Counted from the first letter of the stretch, positions 9,051-18,788 are shown. The stretch: 64,000 nt of DNA from Tardiphaga sp051811025 (GCF_051811025.1 NZ_JBPWQE010000001.1:3596001-3660000), one strand, 5' to 3'. A program made the numbers and translations. The notes: generated from the letters alone by a model not told the origin.

Positions 9051-9734
9051 ATGACCCAGCTTTTTGACAGCTACCGCAGCAACTACCGCGACGTCGTTCA
9101 ATCCTCGATCGACTTTTCCGGCCTGCCGCACAGCTTCTTCATGCGCGCAAAGGCCGACCTGCTGCGCGACCTGATTGAACAACGCCTCAAATCGAAACAG
9201 CCGGATATGCTCGATGCCGGCTGCGGCGTCGGCAGCTTCCATCCACTGCTGCGCGGCATGGTCGACCGCCTCAGCGGCATCGACGTCTCCTCCGCCAGCA
9301 TCGCGCAGGCGCAGGCCGACAATCCCGACGTTGCCTACCAAGCGTTCGATGGCCGTATTTTTCCGTTCGCGGATGCCAGCTTCGATCTGGTCACCACGAT
9401 CTGCGTCATGCATCACGTCCTGCCTGTGGAATGGGCGGGTTTCATGCGTGAAATGCGGCGCGTCGTGCGACCAGGAGGGCTGGTCTGCGTCATCGAACAC
9501 AACCCGTTCAATCCGTTGACCCGTCTTGCTGTCGCGCGCTGTGAGTTCGATCGCGACGCGGTATTGCTCGGCGCAGGCAAGACGCAAAAGATCATGGCAG
9601 GCGCCGGCCTCCGCGACATCGCTTCGCGTCATTTCCTGCTACTGCCCTGGGAAGCGAAAGCCGCGCGGCGTGTCGAAAACGCCCTCAGCGGCCTGCCGCT
9701 TGGCGCACAATACGCCACTTTCGCCACTGCCTAG
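9051..9734 (+). CDS. SAM-dependent methyltransferase (class I)
   Basis: A protein of 227 residues starting at ATG 9051 (ribosome site ACGGAG). The SAM-binding glycine loop is DAGCGVGSFHPLL, followed by the acidic GIDVSSASIAQAQ strand. The catalytic-side region is FDLVTTICVMHHVLPVEW, and VRPGGLVCVIEHNPFNP marks motif III. This is the standard methyltransferase type 11 fold, soluble, substrate unknown. It follows the GT2 gene by 14 bases, so it is probably in the same operon and modifies a sugar or lipid intermediate. Its stop codon directly abuts the stop of the convergent membrane-protein gene with no base between. Confidence 0.88.
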   Translation: MTQLFDSYRSNYRDVVQSSIDFSGLPHSFFMRAKADLLRDLIEQRLKSKQPDMLDAGCGVGSFHPLLRGMVDRLSGIDVSSASIAQAQADNPDVAYQAFDGRIFPFADASFDLVTTICVMHHVLPVEWAGFMREMRRVVRPGGLVCVIEHNPFNPLTRLAVARCEFDRDAVLLGAGKTQKIMAGAGLRDIASRHFLLLPWEAKAARRVENALSGLPLGAQYATFATA

Positions 9735-11180
9735 TTACTTCGCCGTTGCATTCTGCCGCTTGTGGACCACCGCGACGTCATCGCCATAGACGCGCTTCCA
9801 GTCTGGCAGACGATCGAGCAACGCCACCGCCGGGGTTTCCGGCTCCAACAGCGTGGTATCGATTTTATAGTCGTCGAGCAGCTTCAGAAAATCATTCAGA
9901 TCCGCCAGCGACAGACCACTGTTGTAGCGATGCAGAAAGCGGCCGCCATAGAGCTCGCCGCGACCGTCGATGAAGGTCGGAATTCCCGCGAAGATGAGGT
10001 AGCCGCCAAACGAATAGTCGTTCAGCACGCGGTTCGCCGCGGTCAGGCCGGCGTCGGCCAGCGCGGCCTGCGGCGTGTTGCGTGCGGCGGGACTGATATC
10101 GCGCACCGAAGCGATTGCGGTCAGAAGGATCATGACCCCGACGGCCACGACCTGCAGGCTCCGGGCTGAGCCGATCTCACCGGATGCAGCCCATGTGCGA
10201 AACTGCTGTGCAATCGGCGCGGCCAGATAGAGCGGCGCCAGCATGGCGAGCAGATCGACGTTGCGCACCTGCGCCAGGGCAAAATGCAACAGGCCGATGA
10301 CGACCAGAGCCCGCACCACCGGGAGCGTCACTCCGCGCGACAGCGCAAAGATTCCTGCCAGCAGCAGAATTTCAAAGGAACCAACGCGGCTGAAATTCTG
10401 TGGCCGCCATTCGCCGATCCAGTTGAGCGCCTCACCAAGACCGAGCGTCGTCAGCGGCATCAACAGCGTGCCCGGCCCGTAAGGGGTCAGGCAGGATGCG
10501 GCAACAGCAAGAGCCGCGAAAGCGAGCCAGTGAAGCAGTTCACGCCGCGGCTCACGAAGCTTGTTACGGACGAGGACTTCGAGGACTGCGGGTCCGATCA
10601 ACCCCAGTGCCAGGATGACGCTGCCATGGAGATTGGCCCACAGAACCAGTAGGGGTAACGCCCAGTAAGGCGGCCGGGCACGCATATCCATGGCACGAAC
10701 GAGCGCGGTCGCCCAGGTCATCATGACTGGCAGTGCCAGTACATGCGGCCGCGCCAGCAGATGCGGCGCGAGAAGAACGACCACGGCTGTAACGATGATC
10801 AATACCGGCTTCGGCGCAAGTTCGCGCAGCAGGAACCGGGTCAGAATCCCGACGGAAAGCGCGATGGCCGCGGCAGCGAGCGCCACGACGCCATGCCAGC
10901 CGGCAAACCTATAGACCGCCCCGTAAATGACCTCGGAGAGCCATTCGAAGGCAAGCCAATGACCGCCATGCATGGAGAAGGAGAACGAGTCGGTCGACGG
11001 AATGACGCCACTCGCCAGGATCCAGCGGCCGATTGCGATATGAGAATAGCTGTCCGGATCGTTCAGGAGCCGCGGACCGAGTGCCAGCAACAGGCCATAG
11101 ACGCACGCGCCCACCAGCAAGGGCATCATTGCCCGCACCGGGAACTGTTTGGCTGGGCTGCTGATGGCCTGGTCGCTCAC
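9735..11180 (-). CDS. Polytopic membrane protein of unknown function
   Basis: A 481-residue protein with about ten hydrophobic segments and a soluble C-terminal domain. The first helix (MMPLLVGACVYGLLLALGP) is followed by a loop reading NDPDSYSHIAIGRWILASG, with an acidic pair reminiscent of GT-C first-loop motifs. Further segments include VLIIVTAVVVLLAPHLLA and LVVIGLLHFALAQ. Near the C-terminus, FAGIPTFIDGRGELYGG is a recognisable stretch shared by many uncharacterised bacterial membrane proteins. It converges end-to-end with the methyltransferase. With the neighbouring GT2 and galE it may belong to an envelope glycan system, but this is inference from position. Confidence 0.7.
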   Translation of the reverse strand: MSDQAISSPAKQFPVRAMMPLLVGACVYGLLLALGPRLLNDPDSYSHIAIGRWILASGVIPSTDSFSFSMHGGHWLAFEWLSEVIYGAVYRFAGWHGVVALAAAAIALSVGILTRFLLRELAPKPVLIIVTAVVVLLAPHLLARPHVLALPVMMTWATALVRAMDMRARPPYWALPLLVLWANLHGSVILALGLIGPAVLEVLVRNKLREPRRELLHWLAFAALAVAASCLTPYGPGTLLMPLTTLGLGEALNWIGEWRPQNFSRVGSFEILLLAGIFALSRGVTLPVVRALVVIGLLHFALAQVRNVDLLAMLAPLYLAAPIAQQFRTWAASGEIGSARSLQVVAVGVMILLTAIASVRDISPAARNTPQAALADAGLTAANRVLNDYSFGGYLIFAGIPTFIDGRGELYGGRFLHRYNSGLSLADLNDFLKLLDDYKIDTTLLEPETPAVALLDRLPDWKRVYGDDVAVVHKRQNATAK

Positions 11181-11281
11181 GGGCTACGAGGGTACGGCGA
11201 CACTGTTAATTCCGCTTTAAGCCTCGCGATGTGCCCGCGCGCCGGCTCGATGGTCTGCCATAGCGCGCCACCGAGAGCCGC

Positions 11282-12061
11282 CTATTTGCCTGGCCACTCC
11301 GGCTTGCGCTTCTCGCCAAAAGCCTTGAGGCCTTCTTTGGCGTCTTCGGTCATCGACAGGATTGCGATCTGGCTTTCGGTATAGGCAATGCTTTCGTCGA
11401 ACGACATCGCGGCGATGGCGCGCATGGCATATTTGCCGCGGTGGATTGCCGTCGGCGACTTGTCGGTGATGCGCGAGATCAGCCAGTCGACCTTGCTGTC
11501 GAGCTCGGCCGCCGGCACCATATGATTCAGCAGGCCAGCGCCAAGCGCGGTCTGCGCGTCGAACGGCTCACCCGTGATGCACCATTCGTTGACCAGGCGA
11601 CGTGGCGCGATGGACTGCAACAGCGCCAACACCTGCATCGGAAACACGCCGACCTTTACCTCGGGCAGACCGAAGATCACGTTGTCCGCGGCCACCGCCA
11701 TGTCGGTCATGCACAGCAGCCCCATGCCACCGGCCATGCAGACGCCGTTAACGCGGGCGATCGCGGGCTTGGTGGCGTTTTGCGACAGCCGCATGAGATC
11801 GGCGAGATCACCATTGGGCTTGGAGAAATCCATCGAGAAAGCCGCCCCCGCATTCGCCAGATCAGCGCCAGCGCAGAACGCCTTCTCGCCCGCACCGGTC
11901 AGCACGATGACACGGATATCTGCGTCGGCATGAGCGTTGCGATAGCCGCTGGTAATGCCGGCGATGACATCGGCATTCATGGCATTGCGCTTCTCCGGCC
12001 GGTTGATGGTGATCCAGAGTGCGGCGCCCTTCTTCTCCAAGATTACACTGTCATTCGCCAT
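11282..12061 (-). CDS. Enoyl-CoA hydratase/isomerase family protein
   Basis: A crotonase-fold protein of 259 residues starting at ATG 12061; the longer upstream frame has no family sequence. It shows ITINRPEKRNAMNADV, the first oxyanion-hole block GEKAFCAGADLANAG, and the second block VNGVCMAGGMGLLCMTDMAVA followed by FGLPEVKVGVFPM. The catalytic glutamate usual in hydratases is replaced by G/L in the second block, so isomerase, hydrolase or another crotonase activity is possible. It acts on an acyl-CoA thioester in the cytoplasm. It lies 44 bases downstream of the GST gene in the same direction. Confidence 0.88.
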   Translation of the reverse strand: MANDSVILEKKGAALWITINRPEKRNAMNADVIAGITSGYRNAHADADIRVIVLTGAGEKAFCAGADLANAGAAFSMDFSKPNGDLADLMRLSQNATKPAIARVNGVCMAGGMGLLCMTDMAVAADNVIFGLPEVKVGVFPMQVLALLQSIAPRRLVNEWCITGEPFDAQTALGAGLLNHMVPAAELDSKVDWLISRITDKSPTAIHRGKYAMRAIAAMSFDESIAYTESQIAILSMTEDAKEGLKAFGEKRKPEWPGK

Positions 12062-12105
12062 CGGTCTGTTCGCTCTGTTAGATCGGATGCTGCAGGTATA
12101 GCGGC

Positions 12106-12756
12106 TCAGTCGCGGCGCGCCAAACCCTGCTCGTCCCCAGCGCGATTTTCGGAGTCCACCGCACGCTTGTATCCATCGCGCTGCTGCAATCGGGCCCAAT
12201 AGGCTGTCACTGCTGGACCAAATTGCGATGCCAGCCCGAGGCGCTCCGCGAGCAGAAGCGCATAGCCAACCGAAATGTCAGCGGCCGTAAAGCGGCCGGC
12301 GCAGATGTGTTCATTGGCGGCTGTGATGGTCTCGATGATGCGCAGCCGGCCGAGAAACCACTTCGAGTAATCCGCTACCACCTGCGGATTGCGGCGTTCC
12401 TCCGGCTCCAGCTCCGAATAGCGCAGCACCAGAGTCTGCGGAAAAGTGAGCGTGGCCTCGCCGAAATGCAGCCAGTTCAGGAAAGCGCCGAAATCCGGCT
12501 CGTCGACGCCGACGGCCAGCGGCGTCGGCCCATATTTGGTGACGAGATACTGTGCGATCGCCGCCGATTCGGTCATCCGCGTCTCGCCATCGAGCATCAG
12601 CGGGATGGTGCCAAGCGGATTGATGCCGAGATATTCCTTGGCAAAGACGCGCGGCGGGAACGGCAGCATTTTCAGTTCATAGGGTAGCCCGAGCTCTTCG
12701 AGCGCCCAGAGCGGGCGGAACGAGCGCGCGCGGGCGCAATGGTAGAGCGTGATCAT
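12106..12756 (-). CDS. Glutathione S-transferase
   Basis: A 216-residue protein starting MITLYHCARARSFRPLWAL; the longer in-frame start at 12780 adds only non-family residues. The thioredoxin-like domain shows NPLGTIPLMLDG with the cis-proline, then TESAAIAQYLVTKYG. The helical C-terminal domain includes ICAGRFTAADISVGYALLLAERLG, the usual GST capping box. It conjugates glutathione to electrophiles or reduces peroxides. It probably shares a transcript with the enoyl-CoA hydratase downstream. Confidence 0.9.
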   Translation of the reverse strand: MITLYHCARARSFRPLWALEELGLPYELKMLPFPPRVFAKEYLGINPLGTIPLMLDGETRMTESAAIAQYLVTKYGPTPLAVGVDEPDFGAFLNWLHFGEATLTFPQTLVLRYSELEPEERRNPQVVADYSKWFLGRLRIIETITAANEHICAGRFTAADISVGYALLLAERLGLASQFGPAVTAYWARLQQRDGYKRAVDSENRAGDEQGLARRD

Positions 12757-12824
12757 CGGGCGAGACCTCCAGGCAGGCACGGACTATCGCCGTGCTGCTA
12801 GCCAATGAGAAGCAGCCGCGAGGC

Positions 12825-12855
12825 TTCGTCAAGACTTACCCTTGTTCGTCAAGAC
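12825..12855. repeat. Two direct copies of TTCGTCAAGAC, 20 bases apart
   Basis: TTCGTCAAGAC occurs at 12825-12835 and 12845-12855, each followed by a similar CTTACCC/CTGTCC stretch. They lie in the 241-base gap upstream of the GST gene and after the acyltransferase stop. The spacing of about two helix turns would suit a dimeric regulator, but no protein can be assigned. Nothing else is recognisable in this gap. Confidence 0.3.
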
Positions 12856-12997
12856 CTGTCCTTCGCTACATGGTCCCGACAGACCGGCTTCACCCTTCCC
12901 GATCGACCACACCCATCACCACCCGCACGTTACCAAGGTCGATCACGACGGCTTCGCGCCTCAGTTGCAACTGATGCGGCCGGCGGCGCAGCCGACA

Positions 12998-14284
12998 TTA
13001 GTTCGTCTGACTGCGACGAACTCCTGGCCAGATCGTCATCTGCTGCGCAGACTCAACCGGCCTCGCAAGATCCTCCTGGGAGAAAGACGCTGCGCGCGCA
13101 AACCCACCGAGCAAGCCGCTCCGCGTGGCGTTTGCTCCCTTGGTGCTGATCGGCTCCACCGGCTTGGTGCCGTTGAAATTCTGTTTCAGCTTCGCCATCG
13201 GATTTTCCAGCAGATAGTAAGACAGGATCGACAGACCAAGCGTCATGCCGAAAGCGAGCGCGACCTGGAGGATCGGCACCTTGGTGCCATGGGTCGCAGC
13301 ATCGTTGAGGCCGAGATAGAACAAGACCGGCAGGTGAAACACATACATCGCGTAAGACAGATGGCCGAGCCCGCGGAACAGGGACAGTGACAGGATCGCC
13401 GTCATCACGCGCTTAACAATGCCACGATCGAACACCAGCGTCGCGACGAAGGACACACTCACCATCGAATAGGCGATCAGCGCAAGGGTCCAGTAGACTG
13501 GTTGCGAGGTGATGATGCCGAGGTCCCGGCCCTTGCGATCAATCACGAGGATCATCAACGCTGCGACCACGAGCGCCGCGCAGCGCCAGCCGCGCAGCGG
13601 CCGGTTCTCGAATTCGCGCAGCGCCAGCCAGCCGCCGAGTGATAGCGACAGCATGCGCGTAAACAGTGACATATAGACGACGTCGCCCGCCTCTTGCGGC
13701 TCGTGATTGATGAGCAGCAGCGCCATCAACAAACCGCTCGCCACCGCCAGCAGCGGGATCACCCGTCCGGTCACGACATTGAGCCAACCCGGCGCCACGA
13801 TGAGGATCAGGAGCGGCCAAAAGAAATAGAACTGCTCCTCCACCGACAATGACCAGGTGTGTTCCATCGGGTTCGGCGCCGCATGCAACGGATGATAGAA
13901 ATTAAACGTGTAGGTCAGAAGGCTCAGCGTATCCGCCGGACCTAGTCTGAAGATGAAGTAGCAGGCCAGCACCGTGAGGTAATAGACCGGGAAGATGCGC
14001 AGTGCCCGGCGCATATAGAAGTCCTTGAAGGAGATGCGGCCGGTCTTGGCGCGCTCGCGCAGCAGCAAACGCGTGATGAAGAAGCCGGAGATCACGAAGA
14101 AGATATCGAGCGCGATATAGCCGACACGCGACAGCTGATTGGCGTACCAGATCGCGTTGTAGGCGCTACTTTCCAGCACCTGCGGACAATGGGTGAAGAC
14201 CACCACCACCACGCCGATCCCCCGAAAGCCATCGAAAGCCGGAAATTTCTCCAGCCGCCTGGCGACGTCTGCATTCTCCGACAT
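12998..14284 (-). CDS. Acyltransferase family 3 membrane protein (OafA/YrhL type)
   Basis: A 428-residue polytopic protein. It begins with the family motif PAFDGFRGIGVVVVVFTHC, then DIFFVISGFFITRLLLRE and RRALRIFPVYYLTVL, the three hallmark blocks of acyltransferase_3. EHTWSLSVEEQFYFFWPLL gives the central HTWSLSVEEQ motif. About ten membrane helices follow, ending near LENPMAKLK. A soluble 50-residue tail is poorly conserved. Such enzymes O-acylate polysaccharides, peptidoglycan or nodulation-type molecules using acyl-CoA. The start ATG has a GGGGAG ribosome site. The acceptor is unknown, though a glycan locus lies a few kb away. Confidence 0.92.
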   Translation of the reverse strand: MSENADVARRLEKFPAFDGFRGIGVVVVVFTHCPQVLESSAYNAIWYANQLSRVGYIALDIFFVISGFFITRLLLRERAKTGRISFKDFYMRRALRIFPVYYLTVLACYFIFRLGPADTLSLLTYTFNFYHPLHAAPNPMEHTWSLSVEEQFYFFWPLLILIVAPGWLNVVTGRVIPLLAVASGLLMALLLINHEPQEAGDVVYMSLFTRMLSLSLGGWLALREFENRPLRGWRCAALVVAALMILVIDRKGRDLGIITSQPVYWTLALIAYSMVSVSFVATLVFDRGIVKRVMTAILSLSLFRGLGHLSYAMYVFHLPVLFYLGLNDAATHGTKVPILQVALAFGMTLGLSILSYYLLENPMAKLKQNFNGTKPVEPISTKGANATRSGLLGGFARAASFSQEDLARPVESAQQMTIWPGVRRSQTN

Positions 14285-14556
14285 TGCGATCTCCCCGTTT
14301 GAACCGGGGTTAGCAACGGCGCGAATAACGAGGGTGAAGGCGATTTACATGTCTACCACCTCAGGCGAAATGTTCGGGCTTAACCTGAATGTCCGTTTGC
14401 GCGGGAGTGTTAGGGTTGACGCTGCCGTGTTTACCATAACCCAGGACAATCTTTCGCTGTGACTCAAGCGCCGCTTACCATCCGTTAAGGATCTGGGGAC
14501 AGGCTGGGAACGATCGAAATTGACTCAACTTGTATCGTCAAGTGTGAGGGCAGCAG

Positions 14557-14739
14557 ATGACCAGGGCTCAGCATCTCAGAGAACAAGCGATCCGCGCCGA
14601 ACGGCTGGCAAGAACTATTATGGATGCCGTCACTGTCACGCGACTAGTCGAAGCATCGCACGCATACCGCCAGGAAGCTGATCGCCTTGAGCAACACGAG
14701 GCGAGCGATCAGGCGACAACGATGTCGATGTCTCACTAG
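14557..14739 (+). CDS. Small conserved rhizobial protein, function unknown
   Basis: A 60-residue soluble protein rich in Ala, Arg and Glu. It is predicted to form two helices (LREQAIRAERLARTIMD and LVEASHAYRQEADRLEQHE). Many small proteins of this layout occur in Bradyrhizobium genomes, often near stress or regulatory genes. A GAGGG ribosome site stands 6 bases before the ATG. The 272-base stretch upstream holds no other gene and presumably contains its promoter. No function can be assigned. Confidence 0.6.
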   Translation: MTRAQHLREQAIRAERLARTIMDAVTVTRLVEASHAYRQEADRLEQHEASDQATTMSMSH

Positions 14740-14903
14740 GGCGTGAACACATAAACTTGGAGCGGACGGCGGACGTCCGCTTAGGTGCCGATAACGGACT
14801 GAGGTCGGACATCGCCTCAGGTCCGAAAGTGCCACAAGCGGAATTCAACTCATCGAGATGTGCTCGGAAAGGTATCGATGCCGGCCGGCTCTCTCCGGTC
14901 GTC

Positions 14904-16685
14904 CTAGTCAGGCAACCCGAGCTTTCGGAGGTTTTCTGCCATACGGTTCAGAACAGCAGGCGAAAACACCATTGCCTGTTTGAATTTTGAAATCGTCAGA
15001 TCGGGGTAAGTAAGCATCAACTCCTCGAATGCTTGTTTAGCTTCGCCGACCCGGCCGGCTCCCGACAGGACCGATGCCAAATTGCGATAAATCCAACTAG
15101 CGTTTGGCCGTTCTTCGAGGGCGCGCCGATAGAACGCGGCAGCCTTGTCGTATTCTTGCGCTACTTCATGCGCAGAGGCTATTCCCACATAGTTGTTGAA
15201 ATTCATTGGATCAATCGGGCTCAGGCGCAGAGCGCGCTCGAAATTGTCAATTGCCTTCTGAGGCTGATCGGCATAGTTCTCTAGCCATCCGAGCCTAGTC
15301 CAGGCCCATGCAGCGTTGGGGTCGAGACTGACGGCTCGCTCAAGCAGTATACGCGCGGTTCCATGGTTGCGTACAAATGTGTGCACTGCGCCGAGTACCG
15401 CCAGAATGATAGGGTCATCGCCACTCATCTCTGCTGCCCGCTCGGCGAGCGATCGCGCCATTGCCTGGCTTCCAACGATGTCGTCCGCCCAGTTATAGAC
15501 CGAGCGCTGGGCGTGACACCAACCAGCAAGCGACAAAGCTAGGGGATATTCGGGATCAATCGCGAGCGCCTTTTCGAGGAGTTCAATCGCTTTAGCGCTT
15601 TCTTCCTTCTCCAACGCCCAGACATGAGGCATCGCTCTCATAGTATAGTCATAGCTGCTCAGGTCTTGCGGCCGTTTGCGTCGCGACCTCTCAATCTCGG
15701 CAATGCGAATGGAAGGCTGTAGAGCGCCTGCCACCTGCTCCGTTATTCGGTCTTCGAGGTCAAAGAACTCGTCGACTGCGCCGTCAAAGCGTGAGCTCCA
15801 AACGTGTGCCCCTCCCTCGGTTTCGATTAGCTGAACGATAATGCGGAGGCGATTGCCGACTTTCTGCACGCTACCCTCAAGCAAATAAGCAACGCCCAAC
15901 TCCTTACCAACGTTGCGCGCATTTATCGCGCGGCCCTTATAGGTGAACGCTGAGCTACGGGCGATGACGAAAAAAGAGCGAATGCACGAAAGAGCCGCGG
16001 TAATTGCCTCGACGATACCATCAGCAAGGTAATCCTGACCCGCCTCAGCGGACATGTTGTCGAACGGCAGGACGACGATGGACGGTTTGTCAGGTAGCGC
16101 TAGATCTCGAACTTGTTTCGCAGACGAATTTGACGGGATCGCAGGAGCGCTCTCGCGGGCAAGCCGTATGAGCCATACGCGCATTGGCTCGGCAATATTC
16201 TTTAAAGTCTGCTCGCCGATGTCGTCGAAGGCGACGTCGAGCTTGCCACGAATTTGCCTGTGTGCATCATCGGAGATGCAGATACCGCCTGGCTCGGCAA
16301 TTCCCTCAAGACGGGCTGCGATGTTGACACCATCGCCGAAAATATCGTTGTCGTCGATGATGATGTCCCCAACGTGTATGCCGATGCGAAATTCAATCCT
16401 GAGTTCCGGCGGAACGGCGGCGTTTTGTTGAGCCATCTCTCGCTGGATTTCCACCGAACAGCGCGCTGCATCGACAGCACTGGCGAATTCGACCAGCATG
16501 CCATCGCCAGTGGTCTTGACGATGCGACCGCGGTGCGTGGCGATCCTGGGATCGACAAGCGTCTTTCGAAACGTCTTTAGCTCCGCAAGCGTGCGCTCCT
16601 CGGCATGACCCATCAACCGGCTATAGCCGGCGACATCCGCCGCCAGCACAGCCGCCAGTCGCCGTTCCACGCGCTCGCCGGGCAA
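14904..16685 (-). CDS. Class III adenylate/guanylate cyclase fused to TolB-like and TPR domains
   Basis: A 593-residue protein. The N-terminal cyclase homology domain (about residues 8-175) keeps all catalytic residues: metal-binding D17 (AADVAGYS) and D61 (GDGMLVEF), K57 and D118 for base selection, and N121/R125 in GVNIAARLE. A TolB-like segment follows (PSIVVLPFDNMSAEAGQDYLADG, then VQLIETEGGAHVWSSRFD). From about residue 350 there are at least four tetratricopeptide-type repeats. The start is a TTG at 16685 with GGGAG six bases upstream. No membrane helix is seen, so it is cytosolic and probably a signal-controlled cAMP maker regulated by its repeat region. It is divergent from cysK. Confidence 0.92.
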   Translation of the reverse strand: MPGERVERRLAAVLAADVAGYSRLMGHAEERTLAELKTFRKTLVDPRIATHRGRIVKTTGDGMLVEFASAVDAARCSVEIQREMAQQNAAVPPELRIEFRIGIHVGDIIIDDNDIFGDGVNIAARLEGIAEPGGICISDDAHRQIRGKLDVAFDDIGEQTLKNIAEPMRVWLIRLARESAPAIPSNSSAKQVRDLALPDKPSIVVLPFDNMSAEAGQDYLADGIVEAITAALSCIRSFFVIARSSAFTYKGRAINARNVGKELGVAYLLEGSVQKVGNRLRIIVQLIETEGGAHVWSSRFDGAVDEFFDLEDRITEQVAGALQPSIRIAEIERSRRKRPQDLSSYDYTMRAMPHVWALEKEESAKAIELLEKALAIDPEYPLALSLAGWCHAQRSVYNWADDIVGSQAMARSLAERAAEMSGDDPIILAVLGAVHTFVRNHGTARILLERAVSLDPNAAWAWTRLGWLENYADQPQKAIDNFERALRLSPIDPMNFNNYVGIASAHEVAQEYDKAAAFYRRALEERPNASWIYRNLASVLSGAGRVGEAKQAFEELMLTYPDLTISKFKQAMVFSPAVLNRMAENLRKLGLPD

Positions 16686-16938
16686 AAAACGCTCCCTGGC
16701 TCGGTGAAAAACTATCTGCCTCTACCAAAGCATAGGCGGTGGCTGTTCCGCTAGGTACAATGTCCAAAACAGGTCCATTTGCCGCCCTACGATCGATCAG
16801 GACGGGCGGTGAAGTCGGGTACGCCCTGAAAGCTAACTCTTGCGCGCCCAATGATTGTCCCCAATAACCGAGGGCAGCTTCGACGCAATGCATGGCAATT
16901 GGAGCCGTCGCAAACAACGCAATGTCGGGAAATGCATC

Positions 16939-17994
16939 ATGGGACGGAAATATCAAAGTATCGTCGAAACGATCGGTAATACGCCGGTAGTGCGGATCAA
17001 TCGTCTGGCGCCGGAAGGCGTGAATCTTTTCGTAAAGATAGAAGCCTTCAACCCGCTTGGTTCAGTGAAGGACCGATTGGCTCTCGGAGTAATCGAGGCG
17101 GCCGAAAAAGCCGGAGAGCTCAAGCCTGGTCAGACGGTCATAGAGGCGACAAGTGGAAATACGGGCATTGGTCTTGCCATGGTCTGCGCCGCCAAGGGAT
17201 ACCCGCTTGTGATCACCATGGCAGAGCCATTTAGCGTCGAGCGGCGTAAGCTCATGCGGTTCCTTGGAGCGAAGGTCATCGTAACTCCCGCGGCTGAGCG
17301 CGCCGTAGGCATGATCAACAAGACCATCGAGCTCGCCAGGGCGCATGGCTGGTACATGACTAGGCAGTTTGAGAATGAAGCCAATCCCGATATTCATTCG
17401 CGTACGACAGCGCGTGAGATACTCGACGATTTCTCCGGAGAACGGTTGGATTATTGGGTCACGGGCTATGGAACGGGCGGAACGTTAAAGGGCGTCGCGC
17501 GGGTGCTCGCAGAGGAGCGTCCCGAGACGAAGATAGTGGTTTGCGAGCCAGAGGATGCGCAGTTGTTGGCCAGTGGCACCCCGCAGTCGCGAAACTCAGA
17601 TGGAACTCCGGCCGCCCCGCATCCGACATTCAAGCCCCATCCGATGCAAGGCTGGACGCCGGATTTCATCCCAAAACTCACCGACGATGCCGTCGCAATG
17701 AAGGTCATCGATCGCATCTTAGCCATCTCCGGTCCGGATGCCATTCGCTGCAGCAAGGACCTTGCTACCAAAGAGGGCATCTTTGTGGGCATTACCTCAG
17801 GCGCAACCTTTGCGGGCGCGCTCAAGGTTGCAGCCGAGGCAGAGAAAGGGGCAAATATTCTCTGCATGCTTCCCGATACCGGCGAGCGCTATTTGAGCAC
17901 ACCCCTTTTCGCTGATGTGTCGGCAGACATGAACGAGGAAGAGCTTGAGATCTCACGCTCTACACCGAACGGACAGCTCAAGCCTGGCTCTTGA
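16939..17994 (+). CDS. cysK: Cysteine synthase / O-acetylserine sulfhydrylase
   Basis: A fold-type II PLP enzyme of 351 residues starting at ATG 16939. The cofactor lysine is K44 in NPLGSVKDRLAL. The substrate loop is EATSGNTGIGLAMVCAAKGY, and the phosphate-binding loop is VTGYGTGGTLKGVARVL. GITSGATFAGALKVA and LPDTGERYLSTPLF mark the C-terminal part. It makes cysteine from O-acetylserine and sulfide. It is slightly longer than typical CysK (about 310-330) owing to a C-terminal extension of about 20 residues. cysK versus cysM is not fully settled by sequence alone. It is divergent from the cyclase gene with 253 bases between. Confidence 0.9.
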   Translation: MGRKYQSIVETIGNTPVVRINRLAPEGVNLFVKIEAFNPLGSVKDRLALGVIEAAEKAGELKPGQTVIEATSGNTGIGLAMVCAAKGYPLVITMAEPFSVERRKLMRFLGAKVIVTPAAERAVGMINKTIELARAHGWYMTRQFENEANPDIHSRTTAREILDDFSGERLDYWVTGYGTGGTLKGVARVLAEERPETKIVVCEPEDAQLLASGTPQSRNSDGTPAAPHPTFKPHPMQGWTPDFIPKLTDDAVAMKVIDRILAISGPDAIRCSKDLATKEGIFVGITSGATFAGALKVAAEAEKGANILCMLPDTGERYLSTPLFADVSADMNEEELEISRSTPNGQLKPGS

Positions 17995-18064
17995 TTTGCA
18001 AAGATCGAATAAAAAAAATCCGACGTTATGAGGCCCGGACCGGAACGCGATGCTCTACGCGCCA

Positions 18065-18280
18065 TCAGTTCGCCCGACAGACGTCTCGTTGCGCTTTGAA
18101 AGCAGCAATGAATAACTCGAGGCCGGCCGAGGTTAATCCGCTTTCGGTGATCAGACCGAGCCGCATGAGGTTGACTGTTTCTATCGGACCATCACCATAG
18201 GCTGATCCGCCGCCGAACAGCTTGTTCATAATTCGCTGTTCGCGGCGCGTTAGCTCGTTCCAGAGGATCAAATCATTCAT
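18065..18280 (-). CDS. Small conserved rhizobial protein, function unknown
   Basis: A 71-residue protein starting MNDLILWNELTRREQRIM; the longer frame to 18442 does not look coding upstream of this methionine. The LTRREQRIMNKLFGGGSAYG segment recurs in many Bradyrhizobium small proteins and resembles a winged-helix-like regulatory fold, with a final GLTSAGLELFIAAFK helix. No catalytic motif is present. It converges on cysK. Confidence 0.5.
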   Translation of the reverse strand: MNDLILWNELTRREQRIMNKLFGGGSAYGDGPIETVNLMRLGLITESGLTSAGLELFIAAFKAQRDVCRAN

Positions 18281-18788
18281 CCCAAATGCCTCGCGAGAAT
18301 CATTGCGTGACGTTGCGAGATTAGCCGATCGCTCGGAGGCGAAATCGTGGCGATTCAGTTGTCGCCATTGAAAGTAGATTCGCCGGCAGCGACTTCGAAG
18401 CAGGACATGCAAAACGCGTGCAGCGGACACCTTGTTGATCACTGGCGATGGCCGTATGGCCGACGATGCTCAGCCAAGGCCACCACGCAATAGCGGCAGT
18501 CGATCAACTTTCGCTTTCACAGCGAACGCGACGGTTTGCGAGAGTACTACCAGTTATTTCGCGGCGTCGCGGGTGACGTCCCTGTGCTCGCCGCGCTCCT
18601 GCGACCGCGCGCGCCGGTGCCCAGGAGATCGAAACAGCCCATGTCTGGTGTGGGTCATTCGGGTCGATTTTGGCATGTCCGGATATGTCCGCTTACGGGG
18701 TAATCTCGCAAGTACGGTCTTCCGTTTTTTGCCGGTTGAAGGCATCGGCTTAGACGTGATTCAAGCGTCCAAACCGAAGCATCGAATC
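18281..18788. other. Gap without a recognisable gene
   Basis: About 500 bases between a small minus-strand gene and the IS5 remnant. Both strands have open frames, but none shows a family motif or convincing codon pattern. The stretch near 18640-18700, with repeated TGTCCG words, resembles intergenic repeated sequence seen in rhizobial genomes. This cannot be tested here. Confidence 0.4.

Noticed and set aside
16621..16956. Minus-strand frame of 111 codons between the cyclase and cysK
   Set aside because: It overlaps the cyclase start in another frame and lacks any recognisable domain; the region more likely holds two divergent promoters.
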